Source: DATBJJ01 sp963750915 (GTDB lineage: Bacteria > Acidobacteriota > Vicinamibacteria > Vicinamibacterales > 2-12-FULL-66-21). Taken from it: DNA of 64,000 bases. Shown here one piece after another: positions 8,792 through 18,742 of this stretch (positions within the stretch are counted from its first letter, which is position 1; the number at the start of each line of letters is the position of its first letter). The notes below the pieces were generated by a model. The model was not told the origin of the DNA. It was given only the letters and a program-made list of their open reading frames with translations, and did no database searches. The stretch lies in assembly GCA_963750915.1 (NCBI GenBank), contig CAVVSF010000006.1:343774-407773 (forward strand), given 5' to 3'. The translations under genes were made by a program, and so were the position numbers.

Positions 8792-8971
8792 CACTCGCAG
8801 TGAAGTGAAAAGCAGAACTTACCTCATGAACCACCCCACCCGGCTCCCGCGTGCGAGCGAGCGCCGCGAGCGAGCCCCGCGCCCGCAGCGCGCCGACGAA
8901 GCGGCGCGCGAGAGCGTGTGTCGGGGAGTCCGAGGGGCGAAGCCTCTCGGGAAGGATTAGAGAACCGCGTC
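8792..8971. repeat. GC-rich intergenic block with a hairpin
   Basis: The gap between the adaptor and pump genes contains runs of GCGAGCGAGC-type sequence. At 8930-8950 there is a 9-bp hairpin (CCGAGGGGC, loop GAA, GCCTCTCGG, one G-T wobble) preceded by GGGGAGT. There is no U-tract, so it is not a classical terminator. It resembles dispersed repeats of GC-rich genomes, but no second copy was found in this window. It may stabilise or attenuate the mRNA between the two pump genes. Confidence 0.4.
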
Positions 8972-11900
8972 ATGCAGTGGCTTGCTTCAATCTCCGTGCG
9001 CCGTCCGGTCTTCGCCAGCGTCCTGACGCTGTCGCTGACCGTCATCGGCGCGTTCGCTTTCACACAGCTCGGGCTCGACCGGTTTCCCAAGGTCGATTTT
9101 CCGACGGTTGTCGTCACGACCCGCTTTCCCGGCGCGGCGCCCGAGGAAGTGGAGACCGAAGTCACCGACCAGATCGAAGAGGCGGTGAACACGATCGCCG
9201 GCATCGACGAGCTGCGGTCGAACTCCTCGGAAGGCGTCTCGCAGGTCATCGTCGCGTTCCTGCTCGAGAAGGACGGTGACGTCGCGGCGCAGGAGGTGCG
9301 CGACCGCGTCAATCGCGTCCTGCCGCTGCTGCCGCGCTCGATCGAGCAGCCGACGGTCGAGAAGTTCGACCCCGACGCGGCGCCGGTGATGACGCTCGCG
9401 GTGTCGGCCAAGGCGCCGATTCGCGACATCACCGAGTACGCCGACAAGACACTGCGGCGGCAGCTCGAAAGCGTCAGCGGCGTCGGCCAGGTCGTGGTCG
9501 TCGGCGGGCGCTCGCGCCAGATCAACATCCTGCTCGATGCCGACCGCCTGCGCGCCTACAACCTGACCGTCACCGACGTCTCGCGGGCGATCCAGTCGCA
9601 GAACGCCGAGATCCCCGGCGGCCGCGTCGAGCAGGGCGCGACGGCGATGACGCTGCGCACCCGCGGCCGGGTCGGAGCGGTCGGCGAGTTCGGCGACCTG
9701 ATCGTCCAGCGCAATGAAGGCCACCAGGTCCTGCTGCGCGACGTCGCCACGATCGAAGACGGCATGGCCGAACCGGCGACGACGGCAAACCTCAACGGCG
9801 AGCCTGGCGTCATGCTGACGGTGCGGCGGCAGTCGGGCACGAACACCGTCCAGGTCGTCGACAACGTCCGCGAAAGACTGGCGGAGGTCGCGCCGCTGGC
9901 GCCGTCCGGCTACGAGATCCGCGTCGTCCGCGACCTGTCGGAATTCATCCGCGCCTCGATCGACAGCGTCGAAGAGCACCTCGTCATCGGCTCAATCCTG
10001 GCCGCGGCCGTGGTGCTGGTCTTCCTGTGGAACTGGCGCTCGACCCTGATCGCGGCGATCGCGATCCCGACCTCGATCATCGCGACCTTCGGTCTCATCT
10101 GGTACCAGGGCTTCACCCTCAACTCGATGACCATGCTGGCGCTGACGCTTGCCGTCGGTATCGTCATCGACGACGCCATCGTCGTGCTCGAGAACATCTA
10201 CCGGTTCGTCGAGGAGAAGGGCCGGCCGCCGATGCAGGCGGCGGTCGAGGCGACGCGCGAGATCGGGCTCGCCGTGCTCGCGACGACGCTGTCGCTGGTC
10301 GCAATCTTCGTCCCGGTCGGCTTCATGGGCGGCATCGTCGGGCGCTTCATGACCAGCTTCGGCTTCACGATGTCGTTCGCGATCATGGTCTCGCTGCTGG
10401 TCAGCTTCACGCTGACGCCGATGCTCGCGGCGCGCTGGATCAAGCTGAAGCCGCGGCACGAGGACGCCGACGGCCACATCATCGACGAGAAGACGTCGCG
10501 CGATGCCGGCTTCTTCGCCGCGCTCGACCGCGGCTACACCGCGATCCTGCAGTGGTCGCTGACGCACCGCGCCATCGTCGCGGTGACGGCGGTGCTGGTG
10601 CTGCTGAGCAGCGTGCCGCTGTTCATGGTCGTCAACAAGAACTTCCTCCCGAACGACGACCAGGCGGAGTTCGAGGTCGGCGTGCGGGCGCCGGAGGGCA
10701 CCAGCCTCGAAGCCACCGAGATCATCGCCAACCGGATCGCGAGCCGGATTCAGCGGCTGCCGGGCGTCGAGTACACGCTGGTTTCGATCGCCGACGACCC
10801 GGCGCAGACCCGCAACCTCGGCACCATCTACGTCCGCCTGACGCCGGTCGGCGACCGGGAGCAGGATCAGTTCGAGATCATGAACGTGGTCCGCGAGCAG
10901 GTGCTGCCGGCCGTCGGTGTACCGAACCTGCGCACCGGCGTCCGCCCGGTGGCGACGATCGGCGGCGGCGGCAACCAGAACGCCGAGATCCAGTTCACCA
11001 TCAGCGGCCCGGACCTGAAGAAGCTCGAGCAGTACGCCGGCTCGGTCATGGCCGAAGCCAAGAAGGAGCCCGGTGTCGTCGACCTCGACACGTCGCTGAA
11101 CGTCGGCAAGCCGGAGTTGTCGGTGCACCTCGATCGCCTGAAGGCGGCGGACCTCGGCGTCCAGCCGGCGGACGCCGCCGAAGCGCTGCGGCTGCTCGTC
11201 GGCGGCGATCAGATCACGACCTACAACGAGGGCGGCGAGCAGTACGAAGTCCACATGCGTGCGGTCGAAGGCAACCGGCAGACGGCGACGGCGATTGGCA
11301 ACCTGACCGTGCCCTCGACCACGGTTGGCAGCGTGCCGCTGAACAACATCGCCGACCTGACGTCAGGAACGGCGCCGTCGGAAATCAATCGTCTCAACCG
11401 CCAGCGCCAGGTGACGGTCTTCGCCGGGCTGCTGCAGGGTTACTCGCAGGTGCCGGCGATGGACGCGATGACACGGGCGGCAGAGAACGTCGGGATGGGG
11501 CCGGGCTACAACACCCGCTTTGCCGGCCGCTCGCGCGAGCTCGGACGCGCGGCGCAGAACTTCCTGCTCGCGTTCGGGTTGTCGCTGGTGTTCATGTATC
11601 TGATCCTGGCGGCGCAGTTCGAGTCGTGGCTGCATCCGATCACGATCCTGCTGTCGCTGCCGCTGACTCTGCCGTTCGCGCTGCTGTCGCTCATCATCAC
11701 CGGCCAGTCGCTGAACATCTTCTCCGCGCTCGGGACTGCTCGTGCTGTTCGGCGTCGTCAAGAAGAACTCGATCCTCCAGATCGACCACGCCAATCAGCT
11801 GCGCGAGCGCGGCCTCGAGCGCGACGCGGCGGTCCTGCAGGCCAGCCGCGACCGGCTGCGGCCGATCCTGATGACGACGTTGGCGTTCGTGGCGGGTATG

Positions 11901-12284
11901 ATCCCTCTGGTACTCTCCAGCGGCGTCGGCTCGGCTACCAACCGCGCCATTGGATTCGTGATCATCGGAGGACAATCGCTCGTGCTCTTGCTCACTCTCG
12001 TCGTCACACCTGTGGCCTACTCGCTGTTCGATGACCTTTCGCGGGTCAGGTTCTGGCGATGGAAGCGGGCCGCGCGCGCCGGCGACCGCCACGCTACTGA
12101 TGCTGGCGATCGCGTCCGGTGCCTACGCACAGACGGCCGCGGCGCAATCAGCGCCGCCGCCCGCGCCGGCGCAGACCGCTCCGGTCCAGCCGGTGACGGT
12201 TCAGCCGGTAACGCCGCAGCCACCGATCTCCACCGTGAAGATCCAGGTGCAGCCTGGCCAGACGCTGCTCACGCTGACGCGTGA
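8972..12284 (+). CDS. RND-type multidrug efflux pump (HAE1 family), frame-shifted near its 3' end
   Basis: From ATG 8972 (MQWLASISVRRPVFASVLTL) the product is an AcrB-like pump. It has a first transmembrane helix, two large periplasmic loops, the FPGAAPEEVETEVTDQIEEA porter motif and the paired Asp of helix 4 (AVGIVIDDAIVVLEN, about residue 395) that carry protons. After SALG at 11735-11737 one extra base breaks the frame. The next frame restores the family sequence LVLFGVVKKNSILQIDHANQ to VVTPVAYSLFDDLSRV. That frame stays open to 12284, well into the outer-membrane gene, so the true stop is probably near 12100 and a second indel is likely there. It exports substrates from inner membrane or periplasm using proton flow. 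Confidence 0.88.
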
Positions 12285-13716
12285 CGAGGCAATCAAGTTG
12301 GCCATCAGCAACAACCCCGATCTCGCCGTCGCCCGCTACGATCCGGCGATTGGCGACGCCGGCGTGGCCGCGGCCCGCGGCGCGTTCATGCCGACGCTTC
12401 AGTCCGGGTTCCTGCACGACAACCAGCTGGCACCGCCGACGAACCTGTTTGCCAACGAACAGGGGACCAGCACCGACATCTGGTCGTCGAACGTCGGCGT
12501 CAACCAGCTGCTGCCATGGTTCGGCGGGTCGTACACGGCGGGGCTCGATGCGGCGCGAACCGGCACCGACAGCCTGTTGACCAGCCTCAACCCGGAGCTG
12601 GCGGCGGGGCTGACGCTCACTTTTTCACAGCCGCTGCTGCGCGACTTCAAGATCGACGTGCCGCGCGCCGCGCTCGACATCAGTCAGCGCAATCGTGAGC
12701 TCGCCGGCAGCCGCTTCCGTGAAGCCTCGGTCAACACGAGCTCCGATGCCGAGCGCGCCTACTGGCTCTACGTCTCGGCGATCGCGCTCGTCGAAGTGCA
12801 GCAGCGCTCGCTCGACCTCGCGCTCGAGCTCGAGCGCAACAACCGAGCCCGCGTCGACGTCGGACAGGCGCCGCCGCTCGATCTCGTCGCCGCGCGGGCG
12901 GAGGTCGCGCAGCGGCAGGAGAACCTCATCATCGCGCGCACGGCCGCGCTGCAGACCGAGGATCAGCTGCGCACGCTCATCATCGACCCGAAGCGTGCCG
13001 ACTACTGGATGGTGCGAATCGATCCCACCGATCGCGTGCCGGTGGTCGGTTCCCGTCCGGACGTCGACGCCGCCGTCAGGCGGGCGCTTGGCGAACGCAC
13101 CGATCTCGAGCAGGCGCGCACCGAGATTCAGATCAGCGACACGACGGTGGAACTGTCGAAGAGTCAGACGCTGCCAGACCTGCGGTTCCAGGCGCGCTAT
13201 CTCGGCGACGGCGCCGGCGGCACGCGCCTGATTCGCGACGGCTTCCTCGGGCCGGTCGTCGGTACGGAGACCACGAGCTTCGGCAGCACCCTCGGCCAGG
13301 TCTTCGGCGCCGACTATCCGAACTGGACCATCGGGATGACGTTCAGCTACCCGCTCGGCAACAGCACCGCCGACGCCAACCTGACGCGGGCGCGGCTCGA
13401 ACGCGACCAGGCGGCGGCGCGGCTGCGCAGCAACGAGATTGGCGCCGTACGCGAAGTGCGGCAGGCGGCGCTGCGGCTCGAGCAGAATCGCCAGCGTATC
13501 GACACCGTGCGCCTCGCGCGCGAGCTCGCGGAACAGCGTCTCGACGCCGAGCAGCGGCGGTTCGAAGTCGGGATGTCGACGAGCTTCCTCGTCATCCAGG
13601 CGCAGCGCGACCTGGCGATCGCGCGCAACGGCGAGCTGCAGGGCCTGCTCGAATATCAGCTGGCGGTAATCGCGTTCGAGGCCGTGCAGCAGACCGCGTC
13701 CAGGCTCGGTCAGTAA
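12031..13716 (+). CDS. TolC-family outer-membrane efflux protein
   Basis: The 561-residue product has a signal peptide around residues 17-34 (ATATLLMLAIASGAYAQ), an unusual Pro/Gln/Thr-rich linker, then the TolC repeat structure. LTRDEAIKLAISNNPDLAVA opens the first repeat and a second helical half spans about residues 340-550 (for example ADANLTRARLERDQAAARLR). The start is uncertain: the first ATG at 12031 lies inside the pump reading frame and gives a signal peptide with few basic residues, and the neighbourhood may contain an indel. The protein forms the outer-membrane channel for the adaptor and pump encoded just upstream. It converges on thiO with 12 bp between. Confidence 0.85.
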   Translation: MTFRGSGSGDGSGPRAPATATLLMLAIASGAYAQTAAAQSAPPPAPAQTAPVQPVTVQPVTPQPPISTVKIQVQPGQTLLTLTRDEAIKLAISNNPDLAVARYDPAIGDAGVAAARGAFMPTLQSGFLHDNQLAPPTNLFANEQGTSTDIWSSNVGVNQLLPWFGGSYTAGLDAARTGTDSLLTSLNPELAAGLTLTFSQPLLRDFKIDVPRAALDISQRNRELAGSRFREASVNTSSDAERAYWLYVSAIALVEVQQRSLDLALELERNNRARVDVGQAPPLDLVAARAEVAQRQENLIIARTAALQTEDQLRTLIIDPKRADYWMVRIDPTDRVPVVGSRPDVDAAVRRALGERTDLEQARTEIQISDTTVELSKSQTLPDLRFQARYLGDGAGGTRLIRDGFLGPVVGTETTSFGSTLGQVFGADYPNWTIGMTFSYPLGNSTADANLTRARLERDQAAARLRSNEIGAVREVRQAALRLEQNRQRIDTVRLARELAEQRLDAEQRRFEVGMSTSFLVIQAQRDLAIARNGELQGLLEYQLAVIAFEAVQQTASRLGQ

Positions 13717-13728
13717 CGGTCGAAGGTT

Positions 13729-14841
13729 TCAGGCATCGGTGCCCGGTCTGGTCGGCGACATCAAGGCCAGGGCCGGGTCGTCGTCGCGGTTCTCGAGGAT
13801 CAGATCCGCGACGAGAGACGCGGTCAGCGGCGCCAGCAGGATGCCGTTGCGGAAGTGGCCGGTCGCGTAGAGGAGCCCGGGCACCGTCGACGATCGGCCA
13901 ACGACGGGCAGGCCGTCGGCGCTGGCGGGACGCAGGCCGGCGCGGGCATCGACAAAGGTCGCGCCCCACGCCTCGGGCAGGAGCTCACACACCGCCTCGA
14001 GCAGGTCGCGCACCCCGGCTGCCGTCGTCCGCTCGTCGAACCCCACTTCCTCCACCGTCGCGCCGACCAGAACCGTCCCGTCCTGCCACGGCACGACGTA
14101 GCAATCCTTCCCCCAGATCACGTGCGACAGCGGCGGCGCATTCCAGGTGAGGCGGATCAGCTGACCTCTGACCGGACGCACGGCCGACGCCGGCGTCTCG
14201 GGCAGCCGGATCTCGTCGGTCCAGCTGCCGGCCGCGACGACGACGTGCGGTGCCTGCCAGGAATTGCCCTCGTCGTCGCGCACCGTGACGCCTGCACCGG
14301 CCGGGTCAATCGCGACGATCCGGCGCCCGGTTTCGATCTCGGCGTCATGCCGTAGAGCCGACCAGACGAGCGCTTCGATCAGTTCGGGAACCGCGACATA
14401 GCCGTGCATCGGCGACAGGAGCGCGCCGGGTATTGTCGCCGGCAGGCCGCGCTCCAGGCGTCGGGCCTCGTCGGCCGTCAGCCACTGCAATCCAGTCCCG
14501 GCCAGCTGTCGTACGACGCACCGCATCTCGTCGGCCGCGTCGTCGTCGGCGGGAATCTCGAGTGAACCGCAGCGGCGGTAGTCGACGGCCACCGCCGAGT
14601 CCGCCGTCACGCTCGTGATGAATCGATCGTAGAGCGCGAGGCTTCGCAGCGTCAGGTCGAAGAGCGGCCCGCGTTCGTGACCTTCGATGTACGGGGCGAG
14701 GATTCCGGCAGAGGCGCGGGTTGCGCCAGCGGCAACGGTGCGCGCTTCGATCAGACGGACGCGGGCGCCGCGCCGCGCCAGTTCCTGCGTGATGGCACAG
14801 CCGATGACCCCGCCGCCCACCACGATGACGTCCCCGCCCAT
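13729..14841 (-). CDS. thiO: FAD-dependent glycine oxidase-like protein (ThiO type)
   Basis: With the ATG at 14841 (MGGDVIVVGGGVIGCAITQE) the 370-residue protein begins directly with the dinucleotide-binding GGGVIGC motif. The ThiO/DadA signature GATRASAGILAPYIEGHERG follows near residues 38-57, and the C-terminal FAD segment is GLRPASADGLPVVGRSSTVP with ATGHFRNGILLAPLTASLVA. An upstream GTG would add ten residues without such a motif. ThiO oxidises glycine to the imine used for the thiazole of thiamine. No thiS, thiG or other thiamine gene is adjacent, so another D- or imino-acid oxidase activity is possible. Confidence 0.8.
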   Translation of the reverse strand: MGGDVIVVGGGVIGCAITQELARRGARVRLIEARTVAAGATRASAGILAPYIEGHERGPLFDLTLRSLALYDRFITSVTADSAVAVDYRRCGSLEIPADDDAADEMRCVVRQLAGTGLQWLTADEARRLERGLPATIPGALLSPMHGYVAVPELIEALVWSALRHDAEIETGRRIVAIDPAGAGVTVRDDEGNSWQAPHVVVAAGSWTDEIRLPETPASAVRPVRGQLIRLTWNAPPLSHVIWGKDCYVVPWQDGTVLVGATVEEVGFDERTTAAGVRDLLEAVCELLPEAWGATFVDARAGLRPASADGLPVVGRSSTVPGLLYATGHFRNGILLAPLTASLVADLILENRDDDPALALMSPTRPGTDA

Positions 14842-14857
14842 CCATCGATCATACAGG

Positions 14858-14900
14858 GCGGGGACAGTCACTCGGGACAGTCACGAGTGACTGTCCCCGC
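14858..14900. repeat. Left REP-like palindrome of the transposase unit
   Basis: A 17-bp stem (14858-14874 with 14884-14900) encloses the loop GGACAGTCA. The core GGGGACAGTCACTCG and its complement are identical to the right-hand copy at 15569-15607. Within it GGGACAGTCAC occurs twice directly and once inverted, so two hairpins are possible: a long one with 9-nt loop, or an 11-bp one with a 2-nt loop. It lies about 57 bp before the RAYT start and just upstream of thiO. Confidence 0.85.
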
Positions 14901-14957
14901 TTACGTCGCTCGGGCAGAACTCTTGCCATCGTCCAGGACGCTCCCCCAGGAGTCCTC

Positions 14958-15599
14958 ATGCCGAGACGCGCACGACAGTTCATCGATGGCCTGCCTTATC
15001 ACGTCCTGAATAGAGGCAACAGGCGGCAACGGGTCTTCTCGCAACACACTGATTACGAGATGTTTCTGACGACGCTGGCCGACGCCGTCGCGAGGTGGCC
15101 GGTGCGCCTGCTTGCGTTCGCGGTCATGCCGAATCACTTTCACCTGGTGCTCTGGCCGGCACAGGGGATCGCAATTTCTGCATTCATGCGCTGGATGATG
15201 AATGCACATATCCGCCGACACTACCGATTCGGCGAGCTGAGGGGCACAGGGCATCTCTATCAGGGCCGGTACAAGGCGTTCCCGATCCAGACGGACTCTC
15301 ACCTCCTGACAGTGCTCAGATACGTCGAAGCCAATCCGTTGCGGGCACAGCTCGTACAACGGGCCGAGCACTGGGGATGGTCCAGCCTCACACGAGACGC
15401 CGCGCTGGATGGCAGGCGGCTGGTCGCTCCTTCTCCCGTTCAAAGGCCGTCAAACTGGCGGGAGATTGTCAACGAAACCATGGCGAGCGCCGACCGCGAC
15501 GCAGTGCGTCAGTCGGTCCAGCGTCAAGTTCCGTTCGGCGATCCGGAATGGATTCGCAGCGTCGATTCGGGGACAGTCACTCGGGACAGTCACGAGTGA
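14958..15599 (+). CDS. REP-associated tyrosine transposase (RAYT, Y1/HUH family)
   Basis: The 213-residue protein has the TnpA-REP layout: MPRRARQFIDGLPYHVLNRG at the N terminus, the HUH metal motif in MPNHFHLVLW (about residues 56-65) and a candidate catalytic tyrosine in YVEANPLRA (about residue 121). FYQGRYKAF-like sequence (LYQGRYKAF) and WGWSSL are further RAYT hallmarks. Such enzymes nick and join single-stranded DNA at REP hairpins and are thought to spread REP sequences. The last codons (SGTVTRDSHE) are read from the right palindrome, which also supplies the TGA stop. Being flanked by two near-identical palindromes, the unit (14858-15612) looks like an intact single-copy REP transposon. 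Confidence 0.92.
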   Translation: MPRRARQFIDGLPYHVLNRGNRRQRVFSQHTDYEMFLTTLADAVARWPVRLLAFAVMPNHFHLVLWPAQGIAISAFMRWMMNAHIRRHYRFGELRGTGHLYQGRYKAFPIQTDSHLLTVLRYVEANPLRAQLVQRAEHWGWSSLTRDAALDGRRLVAPSPVQRPSNWREIVNETMASADRDAVRQSVQRQVPFGDPEWIRSVDSGTVTRDSHE

Positions 15600-15612
15600 C
15601 TGTCCCCGAATC
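15564..15612. repeat. Right REP-like palindrome, overlaps transposase stop codon
   Basis: A 20-bp perfect stem (15564-15583 with 15593-15612) carries the loop GGACAGTCA. The 39-bp core is identical to the left copy and in the same orientation. The transposase TGA (15597-15599) lies inside the right arm. The hairpin also ends 10 bp before the M14 peptidase stop on the other strand, so it may serve as a bidirectional terminator. Confidence 0.88.
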
Positions 15613-15622
15613 CGAACTCCAG

Positions 15623-18600
15623 CTACTGCGCGGTGCCCGGGCGCGCCGGCGCGGGACGGCCGGCGCTCAGGTCGTTCCAGTTCAGGATCGCGTTGAAGCC
15701 CAGGAAGAACGTGCCCTGCGTCTGCCAGCGCCAGAACGGGCGGATCGCGAACATGACGACGTGGCCCTGGCCGAGCGGGGCGTCGACGACCTGCGCCCGG
15801 TTGGCGAGCGACTGACCGCCGACCAGGACGCCCGACAGCAGCATGTCGTCCGCGTTCGACGGGAACGCGAGCACGACACGCGGCTGGGTCGAGGCATCTC
15901 CTCCGCCGCCGACTCCTCCACGGCCACCGCCGCCGCCACCCCGGCCGCCGCGGCCGCCCGCCGTGTCCGTAGCCGCCGCGCCGCCGCGGCCGCCACGACC
16001 CTGACCGGGCGCGCCGCCGGCGGGCTGCGGTGAGTCCGGATCCCACGTCGACAGGCGCTGCTGCGGCGCCGTCGCCATCGGCTGCGTGTTCATGCCGACG
16101 CCCGGCAGCGCGTTGCCGCCGCGGCCGCCGCCGCCAAAGCCGCCGGCGCCGCCGCTGGCGTTGAGCACCGGCGCCTGGCTGAAGTACACCGGCAGCTGTG
16201 CATCGTAGCCGTACGCGATCGGGCTGCGCCGATCGGCGAACACGCCGCGCATGATCGAGCCGCGGACAAACAGGGCGTCCGGGGTTTCGACGGTGACGCC
16301 ATTCGTGACGTTGTACTCGGGGAAGATCGTCGCCGTCGCACCTTCGGTGATGAGCGTGCCACCCTCGCGGACGAACTTCACCAGCTCCATCAACCCTTCC
16401 CAGCCCATGCCGCCGCGGATGTCGTCGGCCTGATCCTGGACACCGAGGTTCGGCGTCTCGGTCGTCTTCTTGTATGGCAGCGGCATCGAGCCGGTCTTCG
16501 GGATGCCGTTGACCTGCGCCTGCGCCGACCCGCCGACGTGCGGGTAGACGATGACGTCGTACTTCTGCCGCAGGCTGCCCTCGCGCAGCTTGATGTCGCC
16601 AAAGTAGGTGTACGGCACGCCGTAAGTGTCGAGCGCGGCACGGACCCAGCCTTCGTTCTGGGTGTTCGACCACGAGTGGACGTAGCCGATGCGAGGCACG
16701 TCGAGCTCGTGCATCGCCACCTGCGGCGCCGCGCCGACCGCGAACCCGGAAATCCCAAGCTCCTTCATCGTCGGCTCGAGGGCCGCGCGATCGGCATTCG
16801 GGATGACGAACGCGCCGGCGCGGAACTTGCGGCCGCCGGCCTCGAACTCTTCCTCGGCCGCATGCATCTGCACCTTGGCGTGCGTGAAGCGGAACTTCAT
16901 CAGGACGTTGTCAGTCGTGTGGTCGACGATCACCGTCGCCCCCGTTCCTTCGATGCCGCCGGGGGCCTTCGCATCAGTCGTCAGCAGCGTCGACGCATTC
17001 GCCAGGATCGCCTTGTCCTCGACCGGGCGAATGACGACGTTGCGCATCAGCGGGAACGTCCAGCCGGTGTCGTCGTACGGGTTGGGGTTCGCCGGGGCGT
17101 AGTTCTGGATCGAGAAGTACATCTCGGCGAGCGTGCGATACGGCTGATCGCCGCGGATCACGTAGTCGCCGGCTTCGACGCTGACGCTGCCCGCCTTGTA
17201 GGCCGACGTCGCGCGATGCACCTCGAGCCCCTGGCGCCGCAGCTCGTTGACGGCGTCGGCCGCGTCCGCCTTGCGGCGCTGCCCCGCCGGGATGACCCAG
17301 CCGAAGGTCGGGCCAGTTCTTGCCCCTGTCGACCGCGCGCTTGTTCTTGATCCAGTAGTTTTCGAGATAGGTCTCGCGGTTCTTGCCGATGTGGTTCAGC
17401 GCGATGAGCAGCGCCGACTGCTGGATGTTGGTGTTGTTGCGCGGGCCCCACTTGATCGACGGCAGCGGCGGGTTCGGGCGGAACCACTCGCGGCTCGTCG
17501 CGCCGCCGCCGCCCTGCTCGCGCAGGTCCGGCCCGTAGCTCGCGACTTCGTAGAAGCGGCCGATGGAGTTGTGCGAGTGGGCGATGAAGAACATGTAGTT
17601 CGGCACCCAGCCGTCGTAGAACCCGTAGGTCCAGACGCCGGGGACGCCGCGCTTGGTCATCTCCATGACTTCTGTCTTCGCCAGCAGCCACCACTCGTCG
17701 ATCGTGATCGGATCGATCTGTTCGTTGTAGGGACCGGTGCCGGTCGAAGCGTAGAGATACGTCGACGCCTCGTGCAGATCGTGGAGGACGGTCGGCTTCC
17801 AGTCGAGGAACGTCTTCGTCGTGTTACGCGTCAGGGCGAGGAACTGCCCCATGCCGTCGCGGTTGTTGTCGTGGGCAACGTACTTGCCCCAGTACATCAG
17901 CGGCAGCCGCGGTTCCGCCTCTGGCCGCTTCTTGTTGAAGTAGTAGGTGTCGACGTGCTTCTCGCGGCCGTCGACCTCGATGACCGGCGTGATCAGCGTG
18001 ATCACGTTGTTGCGAATCGTCTGGATGAACGGCGATTCCTGGACCGCCAGCCGGTATGGCAGCTCGAGCAGCATCTCTGGGCCGCCCGTCTCGCCCGAGT
18101 GCATGCCGCTCGTCACCCAGTAGATGGGCTTCGCCGTCCTGATGAGCTGTTGCGCCTGCTCCTCGGTCGTCTTCCGCGGGTCAGTGAGCGACGCGACCAT
18201 CCCCTTGTACTTCTCGATCTGCTTGATCGTCGCCTCGTCGGCAACGGCGAGCAGCACCATGTCGCGCCCTTCCTCGGTCTTGCCGATCGTCCACATCGTG
18301 ATGCGGTCCGAGGCCTTGTCGAGCGCTTCGTAGTAGCGGTGGATGTCCTTGGCGTACGTCAGCTCGCCGGGCGTGCCTGGCATGCGGCCGAAGAACTTGA
18401 GCGGCGTCGGAATCGTGTCGGAGGCCGGGAGGTGATCGACGAGCTCGGTGCTGATGCGGGGATCCTGCGTGTACTCCTTGATCTTCGCGGTGTACTCCTC
18501 ATCGAGCTTCTGCTTCGTCGTCTGGGCGGCACGCGATTGCGCTTCGGGATTCGTCGGCGGCGCAACCAGCGTCACCAGGAGCAGAACCACGGTGAACCGC

Positions 18601-18632
18601 ACCGCCGGGTTCTGCAGGGGGCCGAAAGACAT
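15623..18632 (-). CDS. Large secreted M14-family zinc metallopeptidase, frame-shifted
   Basis: A strong Shine-Dalgarno (GAGGAGG) precedes the ATG at 18632. The product would have about 1000 residues. After a signal peptide comes a zinc carboxypeptidase domain: zinc motif HSGE near residue 176 (SGMHSGETGGPEML) and a further His in LHDLHEAS near residue 281. The frame is lost near 17310 (after DRGKN) and resumes one base off as FGWVIPAGQRRKADAADAVN, which then runs to 15623 with no further break; a single-base indel is the simplest cause. The C-terminal half includes a glutamine-amidotransferase-like segment and a Gly/Arg-rich low-complexity stretch (about 15890-16160). It probably degrades peptides outside the cell. 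Confidence 0.85.
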
Positions 18633-18742
18633 GGATCCTCCTCACGACACGTACAACAAGGAAAGGCCGAAAAAATGGCGTTATAGCACAACCATGACCG
18701 CCGACGGTAGCGCTGGCAGCCGGATTGCTCGATTAAAGGGCG

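Noticed and set aside
14858..15612. The two palindromes as CRISPR repeats
   Set aside because: Only two copies, separated by a whole transposase gene and each strongly self-complementary; no spacer array or cas genes are present.
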